From Paenibacillus sp. FSL H7-0331 (GTDB lineage: Bacteria; Bacillota; Bacilli; Paenibacillales; NBRC-103111): a stretch of DNA of 64,000 nt. The notes below the pieces were generated by a model that did not search any database, was not told where the DNA came from, and saw only the letters and a list, made by a program, of their open reading frames with translations. The position numbers and the translations under genes are program-made. Below, one piece after another: positions 44,351 to 53,746 of this stretch. The number at the start of each line of letters is the position of its first letter. The stretch's first letter is position 1. The stretch lies in contig NZ_MRTH01000013.1 of NCBI RefSeq assembly GCF_001956045.1, positions 152,129-216,128 of the forward strand. The letters run 5' to 3'.

Positions 44351-45393
44351 ACCGTTACAAGACGATTCGCTTCAGCAGATTGCGGATTTCCATTTTATTC
44401 GAAAAGAAGGCAGGCTGGACGCTGCTTGGGCTCTTGTTACTACTCGTTGTGCTTGCTTTGGTCAGCATCGGTGTTGGTACTCTCTACATATCGCCAATGC
44501 GCACGCTTCAGGTTCTATTCGACGATAACGTAAGTAAATCGATGGAAGCGAACGTGATCTGGAATTTCCGAATACCGCGCCTGCTGCTCGCTTGCCTTGC
44601 CGGCATGGCCTTGGCTTTATCGGGCACGATTCTACAGGGTGTGATCCGTAATCCGCTTGCCTCTCCAGACATCATCGGAGTGACGAGTGGTGCTGCTATG
44701 ATGGCTGTGCTGTACCTGGCGTTATTTAACCAAAGTCTGAGTATTGCCTGGATGCCTGTTTTTGCTTTTGCAGGTGCTGCTGGGGTAGCGGGCTTTATTT
44801 ATTTTGCCGCCTGGAAGAAAGGTGTTTCTCCGCTGCGAATGATTCTTGTAGGGATGGGAGTATCCGCGCTGCTCGAGGCTTTTAAAACGTTGTTCATCAT
44901 ATTTAGTACGATTATTGTAGCGAGTAAAGCGCATATTTGGATTATCGGTACTATATATGGAGCCAGTTGGAAAGAAATTCATCAGTTTACGCCATGGCTG
45001 CTCGTATGTATTCCGATCTTGATTCTGCTTGTTCGTCGATTGAATATTCAAGTACTCGGTGATGAGCTGCCTGTTACATTGGGTGCGCGCATTCAGCTTC
45101 AGCGTCTGGGGTTGATTGCAACCGCAGCTGCACTGGCGGGGTCCGCTGTCGCCTTTGTTGGGGGCATCGGCTTCGTCGGGCTAATGGCACCCCACATTTC
45201 ACGCAGACTGGTTGGAGGCTCACATGGTGCGCTGCTGTTGTGCTCGGCGATTGTCGGAGCTATTATATTGGTCACTGCCGACCTGATTGGCCGCATGGTG
45301 CTACCGCCTCGCGATATCCCGGCTGGTGTATTTACCGCTGTGCTCGGAGCTCCTGTGTTCCTCTATTTGTTGATAAAAGCGAAAAAAAATTAA
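44347..45393 (+). CDS. FecCD-family iron-siderophore permease (second)
   Basis: 348 residues. WNFRIPRLLLACLAGMALAL, GTILQGVIRNPLASPDIIG and GGIGFVGLMAPHISRRLVG parallel the first permease. The start at 44347 overlaps the upstream stop (ATGA), behind GGAG. It should form the heterodimeric channel with the first permease. Confidence 0.92.
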   Translation: MNRYKTIRFSRLRISILFEKKAGWTLLGLLLLLVVLALVSIGVGTLYISPMRTLQVLFDDNVSKSMEANVIWNFRIPRLLLACLAGMALALSGTILQGVIRNPLASPDIIGVTSGAAMMAVLYLALFNQSLSIAWMPVFAFAGAAGVAGFIYFAAWKKGVSPLRMILVGMGVSALLEAFKTLFIIFSTIIVASKAHIWIIGTIYGASWKEIHQFTPWLLVCIPILILLVRRLNIQVLGDELPVTLGARIQLQRLGLIATAAALAGSAVAFVGGIGFVGLMAPHISRRLVGGSHGALLLCSAIVGAIILVTADLIGRMVLPPRDIPAGVFTAVLGAPVFLYLLIKAKKN

Positions 45394-45402
45394 AAGATTA
45401 CA

Positions 45403-45475
45403 CTTACGAAGCTAGTTTTGCTGCGCAAAACTTAAAGTTCATGCTTACGGAGCTAGTTTTGCTGCACAAAACTTT
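45403..45475 (+). repeat. tandem duplicated stem-loop ahead of the ATPase gene
   Basis: Two copies of a 32-bp unit start at 45403 and 45444 (period 41). Each reads cttacg-aagctagttttgctgc-caaaactt with two differences. Each holds a hairpin agttttg-ctgc-caaaact. The second ends at the ATPase ribosome-binding site. Confidence 0.8.
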
Positions 45476-45492
45476 AAGGAGGTCTCAGCAAA

Positions 45493-46311
45493 TTGAACAT
45501 ATTATCGGCTCAAAGCCTGTCTTTATCCTATGGGGATACGAAGATTATTGAGCACTTGGATTTACATATCCCTAAAGGGAAAATCACTGTGCTCATCGGC
45601 AGTAATGGTTGTGGAAAGTCGACCTTGCTGCGTTCCTTTGCCCGTTTGCTTAAGCCCAATCACGGTTCTGTTCTCTTGAATGGTCATGATATTGCGCGCA
45701 TTTCTACCAAGGAAGTTGCCCGCCAAATGGCGGTACTGCCACAAGGGCCCGTGCTACCAGAAGGATTAACAGTCCTTCAGCTCGTTAAGTTAGGCCGTTA
45801 TCCTTATCAGGGTTTATTCGAGCAATGGTCTGAAGAGGATGAGCGCAAGGTTCGCGCTGCCCTTGTATCGACACATCTGGAGGCATTAGCGGAACGAGCT
45901 GTCGATTCACTCTCGGGAGGACAACGGCAGCGTGCCTGGATTGCGATGACGCTCGCCCAGGATACGGAAACACTGCTGCTGGATGAGCCGACCACGTATC
46001 TCGATTTGTCTCATCAGGTTGAGATTCTGGATTTATTGTACGATTTGAATCAGCATGAGCAGAGGACCATTGTGATGGTATTGCATGATCTGAACCTTGC
46101 CTGCCGCTATGCCCATCATATGATCGCCGTTCACAATCAGGGAATTCATTCACAGGGGTTCCCAGAGGACATTGTGACCAAGGCAATGATTCGTGATGTA
46201 TTCCGAATGGAGTGCGAAATCGGACGCGATCTGCTCTTTGGAACACCGGTATGTATTCCACATGGAAAAGGCAGATATGTGTTCTTACCAGGGGAAGGAG
46301 AAAGAACTTAA
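45493..46311 (+). CDS. iron-siderophore ABC transporter ATP-binding protein
   Basis: 272 residues, FecE/FhuC type: Walker A GSNGCGKSTLL, signature LSGGQRQRAWIAM, Walker B TLLLDEPTTYLDL, H-loop VLHDLNLACRYAHHM. TTG start with AAGGAGG 10 nt upstream. It powers the two FecCD permeases; it lies 99 bp after them, separated by the stem-loop repeats. Confidence 0.92.
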   Translation: MNILSAQSLSLSYGDTKIIEHLDLHIPKGKITVLIGSNGCGKSTLLRSFARLLKPNHGSVLLNGHDIARISTKEVARQMAVLPQGPVLPEGLTVLQLVKLGRYPYQGLFEQWSEEDERKVRAALVSTHLEALAERAVDSLSGGQRQRAWIAMTLAQDTETLLLDEPTTYLDLSHQVEILDLLYDLNQHEQRTIVMVLHDLNLACRYAHHMIAVHNQGIHSQGFPEDIVTKAMIRDVFRMECEIGRDLLFGTPVCIPHGKGRYVFLPGEGERT

Positions 46312-46360
46312 AAGGAGTTAAATGATATTGTAGGAGACCGAAAAAAAGATCCATCAAGAT

Positions 46361-46409
46361 AACAAGAAGACCCGTGACAGCCATCGTTGGCCGCGCGGGT
46401 CTTCTTGTT
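46361..46409. terminator. bidirectional terminator
   Basis: A perfect 14-bp stem (aacaagaagacccg and complement) with a 21-nt loop, between the convergent siderophore operon and nrdB. Confidence 0.85.
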
Positions 46410-46448
46410 AGGTGTTCTGTCCTAGTTAGGAGGAGCTTCGTAGTTTTC

Positions 46449-47486
46449 TTACAAATCATCCCAGTTCAGGCTGGAAGATTTGCTGTAATTGGTTACCTTT
46501 TGCTCGAAGAAGTCGGTCTTCATGCTGTTCATATTGCTGAAGTTTTCGACCCATTTCATCGGATGCTCAACAACCTCAGGATAAAGGATTTCCAGTCCGA
46601 GCATCTTCAGGCGCTCATTGGATAAATATTTGATATATTGATCAATAATCTCATTGCTCAGACCATTCATCATATCATTAGTAATATATTGACCCCATTC
46701 GATTTCGTGCTCAACGGCGGTTTTCATCATTTGACGCAAATCCTCAATCAATTCGTTCGTGAAGATTTCTGGATTTTCCTTGCGGATTTCCCGGAAAATG
46801 TTCTGGAACAAAGCCAAATGGGTTAACTCATCACGTTGAATATATTTGATTTCGGATACGGTACCGAGCATTTTACCTTGACGACCCAGCGAATAGAAGA
46901 AGCTGAAGCCGCTGTAAAAATAGATGCCCTCCAAAATATAGTTAGCCATGATTGCACGCAGCAAGTTCACTGTTGAAGAATCGTCGATAAACTTCTCATA
47001 CAGGTCGGTGATAAAACGATTACGGCGCAATAAATGCTTGTCTTCCCGCCACTGGTTGTAAATATCATCGCGAACCTCTGCCGAGCAAACGCTGTCCAAG
47101 ATGTAGGAGTAGCTTTGGCTATGTACCGCCTCCTGGAAGGTCTGAACGGTTAGGCACAAATTAACCTCTGGAGCGGTAATGTACTCATTAATGTTAGGCA
47201 AATTGGAGGTTTGCAGGGAGTCCAGGAAAATCAGGAAGCTGATGATCTTATCATATCCTTGGCGCTCATGCGGTGAAAGAAATTTATAGTCCTTGGCGTC
47301 CTGGGCCAAAGGAATTTCCTCGGGAATCCAAAAGTTATTCATCATGTTGCGGTACATCTTGGTAGCCCAATCGTATTTAACATTATTGAGCTCGATCAGG
47401 TTCGTGGTATTACCGCCAATCATTCGGCGCTTGCCCCAATCACGGTCGCCGTGTTCGTTGAAAAGTTTCTTTTTTTTGAGATCCAA
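46449..47486 (-). CDS. nrdB: class I ribonucleotide reductase, beta subunit
   Basis: 345 residues, a ferritin-like R2 protein: QTFQEAVHSQSYSYIL carries metal ligands Glu and His and the radical Tyr in the E-x2-H-x3-Y spacing known from E. coli R2. ILEGIYFYSGF and RDELTHLALF supply further ligands. It generates the tyrosyl radical for NrdA. The start is a TTG at 47486 with only a weak upstream site. It lies 436 bp downstream of nrdA, separated by structured repeats. Confidence 0.93.
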   Translation of the reverse strand: MDLKKKKLFNEHGDRDWGKRRMIGGNTTNLIELNNVKYDWATKMYRNMMNNFWIPEEIPLAQDAKDYKFLSPHERQGYDKIISFLIFLDSLQTSNLPNINEYITAPEVNLCLTVQTFQEAVHSQSYSYILDSVCSAEVRDDIYNQWREDKHLLRRNRFITDLYEKFIDDSSTVNLLRAIMANYILEGIYFYSGFSFFYSLGRQGKMLGTVSEIKYIQRDELTHLALFQNIFREIRKENPEIFTNELIEDLRQMMKTAVEHEIEWGQYITNDMMNGLSNEIIDQYIKYLSNERLKMLGLEILYPEVVEHPMKWVENFSNMNSMKTDFFEQKVTNYSKSSSLNWDDL

Positions 47487-47922
47487 AGTGGATGCCTACC
47501 CCCTAAATCCCCCTGGGAGGGGGACCCCAAGGGGCGCTGCCCCCTGGACCCCCTCTGACGGGAGAGTTTCTATTGTGTGTTATACTCGCGTTCGTGACCC
47601 GCAGGTGGGACTTAGGCTCTGTCTTGCGCCAGAGTCCAAGTCCCACCTGCGGGTCACACGCTTAACTGTAGTGCTGTGATGGTTGGAGCGGTAAGGTTGG
47701 TGGTATCCTCGCTTTCGTACCCCTTTGGGGATACACGCTCTACGGTTGGTGCAGGTCAAGAGATACGAGATGACAAGCTTAAGGCTTAAGGTCAAGGGCT
47801 GAGCAGTTCGCTTCGCTGCTGCGAGATCAAGAGCCAAGAGCAAGCAGTTCGCTTCGCTGCTGCAAGATCCAGAGCAAGACATACCTATAAGATATCCCAA
47901 TTGCTGCTGATTACTATTATTT
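47487..47922 (-). repeat. structured repeat block between nrdA and nrdB
   Basis: No gene. GC-rich hairpins (ccccc-tggga-ggggg and neighbours, 47500-47560) are followed by a perfect 20-bp inverted repeat (47594-47613 with 47638-47657) with a 7-bp inner stem. A second hairpin gtacccc-ttt-ggggatac (47717-47734) has similar flanks (CTCGCnTTCGT before, ACACGCT after). Then come two direct copies, period 41, of a 33-bp unit (47802, 47843) sharing 21 identical bases. It would be transcribed within the nrd message. Confidence 0.75.
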
Positions 47923-50148
47923 TTAAGCGGAGCAGCTTACGCAATCTTCGACTTCCAAGCTTTTGTTGCGGACGTAGTAAACGGTTTTCAGGCCGTTTTC
48001 CCAGGCGGCCATATACAGCTCCAGGAATTCCTTCGCGGATAGCTCAGGAGTGATGTAGAGATTGAACGACTGCGCCTGATCAATATGGCGCTGACGAACG
48101 CCAGCGGCTTTGATGCTCCACAGCTGATCGATCAAGTGGGCTTCTTTGTAATACCACATGGTTTCGGCGTTAAGGTTAGGTGCCGTTTGTGGGATAACGG
48201 CGTTCTTTTTCTCTTCAACGAAAAATTTATTGAAGATCGGGTCGATACCAGCAGTGGAACCGGCGATCAAAGACGTGGATGCTGTTGGTGCGATAGCGAA
48301 CATCCAACCGTTACGTACGCCGTATTGGGCAACCTGTTCCTTCAGCTCCAGCCATTCAGGACTGTTGTAGCCGCGGGAATCGAAGTAAGCGCCAGTTTGC
48401 CATTCACTGCCTTCGAATGCTTTGAAGGCGCCTTTTTCCTTGGCGATTTCCATGGAGGCTTTGACAGCGTAATAGTTCATCCATTCATAAACCTCATCCG
48501 CTTTGGCGACGTGATCATCGGATTCCCACTGGATTTTGAGCTGAGCGAGCATTTGGTGATAGCCGCTAGAGCCGAGACCGACAGCACGGTATTTTTTGTT
48601 CGTAATTTCAGCTTGCGGGATCGGGTAGTAATTCAAGTCGATAACATTGTCCATCATCCGCATTTGGGTAGTCACGACACGCTCGATATCTTCCTTTGTG
48701 TAGGCACGGCCCAGGTTAAGTGAAGACAGGTTACATACAACAAAATCGCCGCTTTTGACTTGATTGGTAATGATGCCATCTTCATGCTGGGTTTGCAGCA
48801 ATTCGGTCGGGCTCATGTTCTGGCAGATTTCGGTGCACAGATTGGAGCAGTAGATCATGCCGGCATGCTTGTTCGGGTTGGCACGGTTAACGGTATCACG
48901 GAAGAACAGGAACGGTGTGCCAGTCTCGAATGCGCTCGTCAAAATACGCTTCATGATATCGATTGCCGGAATTTCGTCCTTGGAGATCTTATCATCGTTG
49001 ACGCACTCTTGATAACGACGCTCCCATTCTTCACCCCAGCTGTCTTCAATGGAGTAACCCTTGACCTTGCGAACCTCGTGAGGATCCAGCAAGTACCAAT
49101 TACCACGTTCCTGAACGGTTTTCATGAACAGATCAGGAATACAAATGCCAGGGAAAATATCATGTGCTTTCATCCGATCGTCGCCGTTGTTGGTTTTCAG
49201 GTTCAGGAAGTCCAGAACGTCCTTGTGCCATACGTCAAGGTAGACGGCGACAGCACCGGAGCGTACGCCTAACTGGTCAACTGCAATAGCGGTGTTATTG
49301 TAGTTTTTGATCCATGGAATAACGCCGCCAGCGACGCCCTTGTATCCGCGGATATTGGAGCCCTTGCTGCGGACTTTACCAACATAGATACCCATGCCGC
49401 CGCCATGCTTGGACACCTGTGCGAAGCTTTGATCCACGTTGTAAATTCCCCACAGATTGTCCGGCACCGTGTCAATAAAGCAGCTGGACAACTGGTGAAG
49501 CGGCTTCCTCGCATTAGCGAGTGTTGGTGTTGCAACCGTCATTTCGAGCTTGCTCAGCACATCGTAGAACTGCTTTGCCCATTTGAGCTTGTCCGTTTCC
49601 TTCATGGCCAGATGCATCGCAACTCCCATGAACAGCTCCTGTGGCAGCTCCAGTACTTCCTTGTCAAGGCCTCGAATGAGGTAACGGTCTGCCAATGTTT
49701 TGAGTCCGATATAATTTAACAAATAATCGCGTTCAGGCTTGATATATGTTCCAAGCTCTTGAATTTCTTCACGGGAGTAATGCTCGAGAATGTATTTTCC
49801 ATACAAGCCCATGTCGGTTAAATATGTAATCAGCGAGTACAAATCGCCATAGCCGAAATGTCCATACTTGCGGTTAAGACGAGCTTCTTTATATAAATCA
49901 TAAGCAAGCAGCTTGGCGGCAACATACTGCCATGTCGGCTGCTCCACGCTTGTTTTTTCCACAGCAACTTGAATCAGCAGTCGTTGAATTTCTTGGGTGG
50001 TGATTCCATTGCGGAACAGAGGCAGCAAAGCGGTTTCCAGCTCTAGCGGATCGCAATCCGGATACGTTTCACTGGCGAAATCGATAACCTTTTTCATTTT
50101 GGAAAATACCAGTTCTTCTTTGGTGCCATCTCTTTTGACAATAATCAT
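47923..50148 (-). CDS. nrdA: class I ribonucleotide reductase, alpha subunit
   Basis: 741 residues. An N-terminal ATP-cone (MIIVKRDGTKEELVFSKMKK, residues 1-90) gives allosteric control. Active-site parts are LSSCFIDTVPDN, IYCSNLCTEICQ (N-x-C-x-E), NLSSLNLGR and the C-terminal redox CVSCSA. It reduces ribonucleoside diphosphates with NrdB. GAAGGAG is 11 nt before the ATG at 50148; the open frame continues upstream over a hairpin without a start signal. No nrdI is present. Confidence 0.93.
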   Translation of the reverse strand: MIIVKRDGTKEELVFSKMKKVIDFASETYPDCDPLELETALLPLFRNGITTQEIQRLLIQVAVEKTSVEQPTWQYVAAKLLAYDLYKEARLNRKYGHFGYGDLYSLITYLTDMGLYGKYILEHYSREEIQELGTYIKPERDYLLNYIGLKTLADRYLIRGLDKEVLELPQELFMGVAMHLAMKETDKLKWAKQFYDVLSKLEMTVATPTLANARKPLHQLSSCFIDTVPDNLWGIYNVDQSFAQVSKHGGGMGIYVGKVRSKGSNIRGYKGVAGGVIPWIKNYNNTAIAVDQLGVRSGAVAVYLDVWHKDVLDFLNLKTNNGDDRMKAHDIFPGICIPDLFMKTVQERGNWYLLDPHEVRKVKGYSIEDSWGEEWERRYQECVNDDKISKDEIPAIDIMKRILTSAFETGTPFLFFRDTVNRANPNKHAGMIYCSNLCTEICQNMSPTELLQTQHEDGIITNQVKSGDFVVCNLSSLNLGRAYTKEDIERVVTTQMRMMDNVIDLNYYPIPQAEITNKKYRAVGLGSSGYHQMLAQLKIQWESDDHVAKADEVYEWMNYYAVKASMEIAKEKGAFKAFEGSEWQTGAYFDSRGYNSPEWLELKEQVAQYGVRNGWMFAIAPTASTSLIAGSTAGIDPIFNKFFVEEKKNAVIPQTAPNLNAETMWYYKEAHLIDQLWSIKAAGVRQRHIDQAQSFNLYITPELSAKEFLELYMAAWENGLKTVYYVRNKSLEVEDCVSCSA

Positions 50149-50597
50149 CGTGCTATCTACTCCTTCATTGAACAAAAATAAGATGAAATCAGATACGGTG
50201 TCCTTTTTTAGACAAGGAAAAAGCATGTTGTCCTGTTGACAAAACAGGCACATGCCAGTCATCAGCTGCATGCATGGAGGTTAAAAAGTTTGTGCAAAAC
50301 ACATTGACAAAACAAATGACATATGATAGTGGATCACACAAGATCTAGTTGCTTTTGAAGCCGTAAAATGAATTTACCTCAATATATGGTGTCGTGTCAA
50401 TCTCTTAATTTTCTCGAAAAATAGTCCTGAAAGGTTTGGGCTTTATAATAAATGGCTGTATTTCGCCATAATCGGTCAATTACGGATAAATAAGCGAGAT
50501 GTTCTAAATCGACACGAAAATCAGCCAAATAAAAAATAGGCGGATAGACCTACACGTTGTAAGAGTCTAATAGATTAGTTGACTTTTTCGTTAATCG
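50149..50597 (-). other. nrdA upstream region
   Basis: No gene over 449 bp. A nested stem-loop (gcatg...catgc around cctgtt-gacaa-aacagg, 50223-50255) lies in the nrdA leader. I looked for an NrdR box and a clear sigma-A promoter on the minus strand and found neither. Confidence 0.45.
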
Positions 50598-52565
50598 CTA
50601 CATAGGATCCTCATTCAATAGCTTCAATTCCCTTGCCTGGGAGACAGCCTTCGTTCTTTTGTTAACCTCCAGCTTACTGTATATATTTTGGATGTGATTT
50701 TTGACGGTCCCCACCACAACACCCAATTGGTCGCCTATTTCCAGGTTGGACAACCCTTTAGCTACTAGATTTAATACTTCCAGCTCCCGGCTAGTCAGCG
50801 GATCAACAAGAGAGGCAGGTATTTTGGCTGAATGAGTCGTCGCTATTGGAATCGTTGTTTTGCCATAGGATTGCAGCAGGGTTAACACGAAATAAACTTG
50901 AAATGAGAGCATTTGTAAAACATCAATCCTGTCCGCTGTAAATGCATGAGTCGTCAGGTTATTTTCCAGATACAGAATCAACGCTGGATGGTCAGGCTTC
51001 AAAATAGGAAAACAAAGGATCGATTTGGGCTGCTGCTTGATGATATACCTGTCATCCGAGAATTGCTTATCCATCCGTGCGTCATCGATGCTAACGACTT
51101 GCTCAGTTCGGCTTACGTAGCTTACAACACGGGATGATACATACTCGCAACGTTCGAAGGGGAGTGATTCCAAAAATGGGGGGAAGCTATTCCCTCCATC
51201 TACGTAAACCTTGGCTAACAGGGACGTTCCTTCGGAAACCAGCAAACAACCCTTTTGTGCGCCTGCATTTTCGATAAGTATACCCATAAGTTTGAACAGC
51301 AGCTGCTCTAGGTTGATTTCATTGGAAAAGGATTGTGCCGCCTTCAGGATGCTGGCCAAATCAATGGGATTGGAGGATTCTTTAACTTCTGGTGTCCGAT
51401 TCATGACAAGCTCACGGTTAAAGGTGCTCTCGGAAGGTAAGAGCTCGGGATATTTGCTCAATAGGTCGCGAGCTTTAACCTGTGCACCCCAGCTGATATA
51501 GCCTTCATACGCATCAGTCATATAAACCCGGGCCACTTTATCGATTCCCTTGACCAAATACAGCTTGGCAAAAAGCTCACTCGCAATAGCTTCGTTCTGA
51601 ATATAGCCGCAATCTCGGGCAGCCATGATCGATTCATGGTACAAGGTTATTGAGGTTGATTCATCACCGGATATGCGTGCCATTTCGGCGGTTATCAGCT
51701 TATATTTATGCATGTAGTAGGAAGGATTAACCTCTGCCCACTGCTTCATCTGCCTGTTTCTGACCATTGCTTATAGCAAGCTTCCAGATCAGCCGATAGA
51801 CCATATGCACTTTGATACCGCTCTTCCATATTTTTGGCTGTCAGCTTCATAATCATTTGGGAAACAAGGGCAGGGATTTCTTTATTGTAGGTGTCAACTG
51901 GAATGGGTTCTTTGGCGATATGAGCATGAATCCATTCAATCGGGTCCAGAGCTTGAAAAGGAACGCGTCCTGATAGCATTTCGTACAAGGTAATTCCAAG
52001 CGAATACAGGTCTGATCGATAATCTACCGTCCGATTCATTCTTCCTGTTTGTTCCGGCGACATATAAGAGGATGTTCCTTCAAATGCCTGATGAGCCAGT
52101 GCAAGGCTGGTGGTGAGACCAAAGCCGTGAATTTTCACTTTAAGTGTAGTGGGATCTATCAAAATATTACCGGGATGAATATCTTTGTGAACAAGTTGAT
52201 GATGATGAAGCTCGTTGAGAGCTTTGCCTAGCCGAATGGCAATCGAAAAGAACACTTGAAGGGGTACAGGTTTCGATTGAAGATACGTTGTGAGTGGGAT
52301 ACTGTCGAAATCTTCCATAGTCAGAGCAAGGACGGAGCCTTGTTTTTCTAAGCTAATGGATTTGATAAAAACCTTCATGAGAGAGACCTTTGGAAATTTC
52401 GTATTCATGGATCAGCTTCGTAATATCGTTTATATGAGAAGATGCAGATGTAAGAGCTTTGACGAGGACATATGAACTATTTGTAGGGGCATAGCCTCGA
52501 TAAATGATATACTTCTCATGCTGAGCGACTAATTTTGTATTCGTATGTCGATCAAAAGTAGACAT
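50598..52565 (-). pseudogene. decayed kinase-(AAA)-GAF-LuxR regulator
   Basis: Three pieces in successive frames look like one large family: Ser/Thr kinase, AAA ATPase, TPR, GAF, LuxR. Piece 1 (52565 to about 52370) is the kinase N-lobe. Piece 2 (to 51746) has VHKDIHPGNILI and SGRVPFQAL. Piece 3 (51767 to 50598) has TPR-like helices, GAF and a LuxR helix-turn-helix (LTSRELEVLNLVAKGLSNLE). An extra T in a T5 run (52367-52371) breaks pieces 1-2. Between ETGR of piece 2 and MKQWAEVNP of piece 3 the whole AAA part is missing. The kinase DFG reads GFG, so it would be inactive. Confidence 0.75.
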
Positions 52566-52821
52566 ATTGGAATTCACCTTACTATCCATCTAGTTAGTCA
52601 TTCTATAGTAGCATACGTGAGTAGACAAGCAAATGAAAGCATTGCTTTCTTCCATCTCCTCTTGGTTCATGGACACCTGTAAATTGAGAATTCTCATAAC
52701 TGACTTCAAGTGTGACATTAACGTGAAAAATTTGGTTTGTAGCTCGTGGATGTGCTACATTTAAAAGAACAAGCAGGGTTTTGGGGTAATATGACTATGC
52801 AATCTCTAAGGAGACAAAAAT

Positions 52822-53292
52822 ATGAACGAGAAGGAAGCGCTCGTCAGATTCGGCATCTCCATGCCGCAATCGCTGATCGAACAATTCGATGCCATGCTGG
52901 TTAGTCAAGGATATGATAATCGTTCGGAAGCCGTTCGGGATTTGGTTCGCAGAGCACTGCTGGCGCCGGGTCATATTCAAACCGAACAGATGGCTGCGGG
53001 AACGATTGTCCTGGTGTATGATCATCATGTCAGTGATTTGCCTATGGTTCTAACCGATCTTCAGCATCAGTACCATCAAGAAATCAATTCGACCCTGCAC
53101 ATTCATCTGAACCAGCATCAATGCCTAGAGGTCATTGTAGTTAGAGGAATTGTCAGTCGGCTTCGCGATCTGCAGCAGCGCATACAGGTGTTAAAGGGTG
53201 TAGGCTATGCTGAGCTTTCCGTGACCCATGTAGATGAGACAGATCACGCTGAACATGGACATCATCATCATGATGACCATCATCACAATTAA
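52822..53292 (+). CDS. nikR: nickel-responsive regulator NikR
   Basis: 156 residues. The ribbon-helix-helix part (LVRFGISMPQSLIEQFDAML, NRSEAVRDLVRRAL) precedes an ACT-like metal domain. Ligands H82, H93, H95 and C101 keep the 11-2-6 spacing of H76/H87/H89/C95 in E. coli NikR. The C-terminal tail is His/Asp-rich (HGHHHHDDHHH), beyond the usual length, and may store or sense metal. GGAG precedes the ATG. The following genes are DUF2203 and a copper-type transporter, not a nickel importer. Confidence 0.92.
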   Translation: MNEKEALVRFGISMPQSLIEQFDAMLVSQGYDNRSEAVRDLVRRALLAPGHIQTEQMAAGTIVLVYDHHVSDLPMVLTDLQHQYHQEINSTLHIHLNQHQCLEVIVVRGIVSRLRDLQQRIQVLKGVGYAELSVTHVDETDHAEHGHHHHDDHHHN

Positions 53293-53311
53293 TTGAATAG
53301 GGGATGATCAT

Positions 53312-53716
53312 GTGACCACTTTCTTTTCATTGGCAGAAGCTAATGCAATGATTCCTTCAGTGAAATTGGATATTGAGAAGCTGCAAGGCATTAAACAGCA
53401 ATATCGAGAGAAACACGACGAGCTGCAGCTGCTGAAAGCTTATTTTCGCAAGCATGTGCCACCTGCGGGCAGGGATCCATTTTTTACCTTGGAATGTGAA
53501 ATGGATTTTTTACAGATGGAAGGCAATACGATTGTCAAAAGCTTTGAATTAAAGGGTGTGCAATTAAAAGACATTGACACGGGACTCGTCGATTTCCCAG
53601 CCATATGGAACGGACATGAGGTACTGTTGTGTTGGCGGCAGGGAGAGGACAGTATTACGCATTATCATGGAATGGAAGAGGGCTTTGCGGGTAGAAAAAA
53701 GCTTGCCGAAGAATAA
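53312..53716 (+). CDS. DUF2203 family protein
   Basis: 134 residues: FFSLAEANAMIPSVKLDIEK is the family's start, and the C-terminal half has GLVDFPAIWNGHEVLLCWRQGE. The function is unknown. It is soluble and partly helical. GTG start, AGGGG 8 nt upstream, 20 bp after nikR and 30 bp before the CopC-CopD gene, so one operon is likely. Confidence 0.82.
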   Translation: MTTFFSLAEANAMIPSVKLDIEKLQGIKQQYREKHDELQLLKAYFRKHVPPAGRDPFFTLECEMDFLQMEGNTIVKSFELKGVQLKDIDTGLVDFPAIWNGHEVLLCWRQGEDSITHYHGMEEGFAGRKKLAEE

Positions 53717-53746
53717 CCGGGGACTGCACGAGGAGGATTTGGGAGT

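Noticed and set aside
45403..47875. 41-bp-period repeats at 45.4 and 47.8 kb considered as CRISPR arrays
   Set aside because: Only two units at each place, no spacers of uniform unique sequence and no cas genes. The equal period seems coincidental.
47487..47922. Group I intron in the nrd operon
   Set aside because: The block lies between complete genes rather than inside a coding frame, and no intron core or homing gene is visible.
48085..48723. 212-codon open frame on the plus strand inside nrdA
   Set aside because: Antisense to a highly conserved enzyme gene; no start signal and no domain.
50149..50400. NrdR box upstream of nrdA
   Set aside because: No sequence close to the ACAC-TATAT-GTGT-type consensus was found.
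52739..52758. gtagc/gctac dyad as a NikR operator
   Set aside because: Arms of only 5 bp, and it does not match the known GTATGA-N16-TCATAC pattern.
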